Shown here one piece after another: positions 63,978 to 64,000 of a DNA stretch of 64,000 bases (position 1 is its first letter; each line of letters starts with the position of its first letter). The notes under the pieces are model-generated. The model searched no databases, was not told the DNA's origin, and saw only the letters and a program-made list of their open reading frames with translations. The DNA is from Pseudomonas borbori. Lineage in GTDB: Bacteria; Pseudomonadota; Gammaproteobacteria; Pseudomonadales; Pseudomonadaceae. Position numbers and translations under genes: made by a program. The stretch lies in the NCBI RefSeq assembly GCF_900115555.1, contig NZ_FOWX01000006.1:1-64000 (forward strand), written 5' to 3'.

Positions 63978-64000
63978 ATGAACCTGACCGAACTCACCGC
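63978..64000 (+). CDS. Start of a further gene, cut by the window edge
   Basis: ATG with GGAG four bases upstream begins MNLTELTA and runs off the end. Only seven complete codons are visible. The first residues resemble transcription terminator Rho (MNLTEL), but the seventh residue differs and the sequence is too short to name. Confidence 0.4.

Noticed and set aside
63978..64000. Transcription terminator Rho at the right edge
   Set aside because: MNLTEL matches but the seventh residue differs from the usual K, and only seven full codons are visible.

Overview
This 64-kb window is chromosomal DNA from a gamma-proteobacterium of the genus Pseudomonas. The base composition is GC-rich, and gene content and local order match the Pseudomonas core genome: coaE-yacG with the small DUF1780/DUF3094 genes and ndh; morA; ettA; rtcB; a DksA-like gene and a Lon-like protease; fklB; glyA-mapZ-radA; mscL-fpr; rlmG; cioAB; and the nrdR-rib-nusB-thiL-pgpA supercluster. 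I cannot name the species. No rRNA, prophage, CRISPR array, integrase or secondary-metabolite cluster is visible. The window is mostly housekeeping genes, broken up by REP-type palindromic repeats.

Layout. 1-1045: a REP-associated tyrosine transposase (RAYT) gene inside the repeats it probably serves. 1046-5336: coaE, yacG, a CbiM-like membrane protein, two small conserved genes and ndh. 5337-6158: a tRNA operon (Asn-Pro-Lys) with a strong promoter and terminator. 6159-11705: a DUF1631 protein, a PilZ protein and heat-shock clpB. 12073-18293: the c-di-GMP enzyme MorA and the translation factor EttA. 18421-20985: RtcB ligase, a DksA-type zinc-finger protein and a small glycine-zipper envelope protein. 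21136-25310: the nitric-oxide regulator NorR and a Lon-like protease. 25699-28240: small conserved genes and the isomerase FklB. 28558-35532: glyA, mapZ, radA, two YdcH proteins, mscL, fpr and rlmG. 35639-38236: the cyanide-insensitive oxidase operon cioAB plus a DUF2474 peptide. 38540-43259: an MFS exporter, YajL, a purine permease and TrmA. 43260-44588: decayed DNA including a broken AraC-family regulator. 44589-53528: riboflavin/thiamine/phospholipid genes, read leftward under an FMN riboswitch. 53649-59496: a lipoprotein, a protein methyltransferase, CnoX, and a zinc-linked locus (ZrgA-like protein, ABC exporter, DUF3299). 59757-64000: DUF4345, DUF411, a zinc metallopeptidase, a RIO kinase, Ada and the first codons of one more gene.

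Most notable observations: (1) the norR/glycine-zipper intergenic region carries two GT-N7-AC sites as a perfect 13-bp inverted repeat, an IHF-like site and a sigma54-like promoter pointing away from norR, which suggests a nitric-oxide-inducible envelope protein in place of the usual NO-detoxifying enzyme; (2) FMN-riboswitch control of ribE with a hairpin covering the ribosome binding site of a 16-codon leader ORF; (3) a RibB fusion whose RibA half lacks the zinc cysteines, beside a complete separate RibA; (4) an ANR box at cioAB, a Zur-type box at the zrgA locus, a Fur-like box upstream of a 75-residue protein and a sigma32 promoter at clpB; (5) DnaA boxes flanking a small unknown gene; (6) the RAYT/REP system and several other repeat families.
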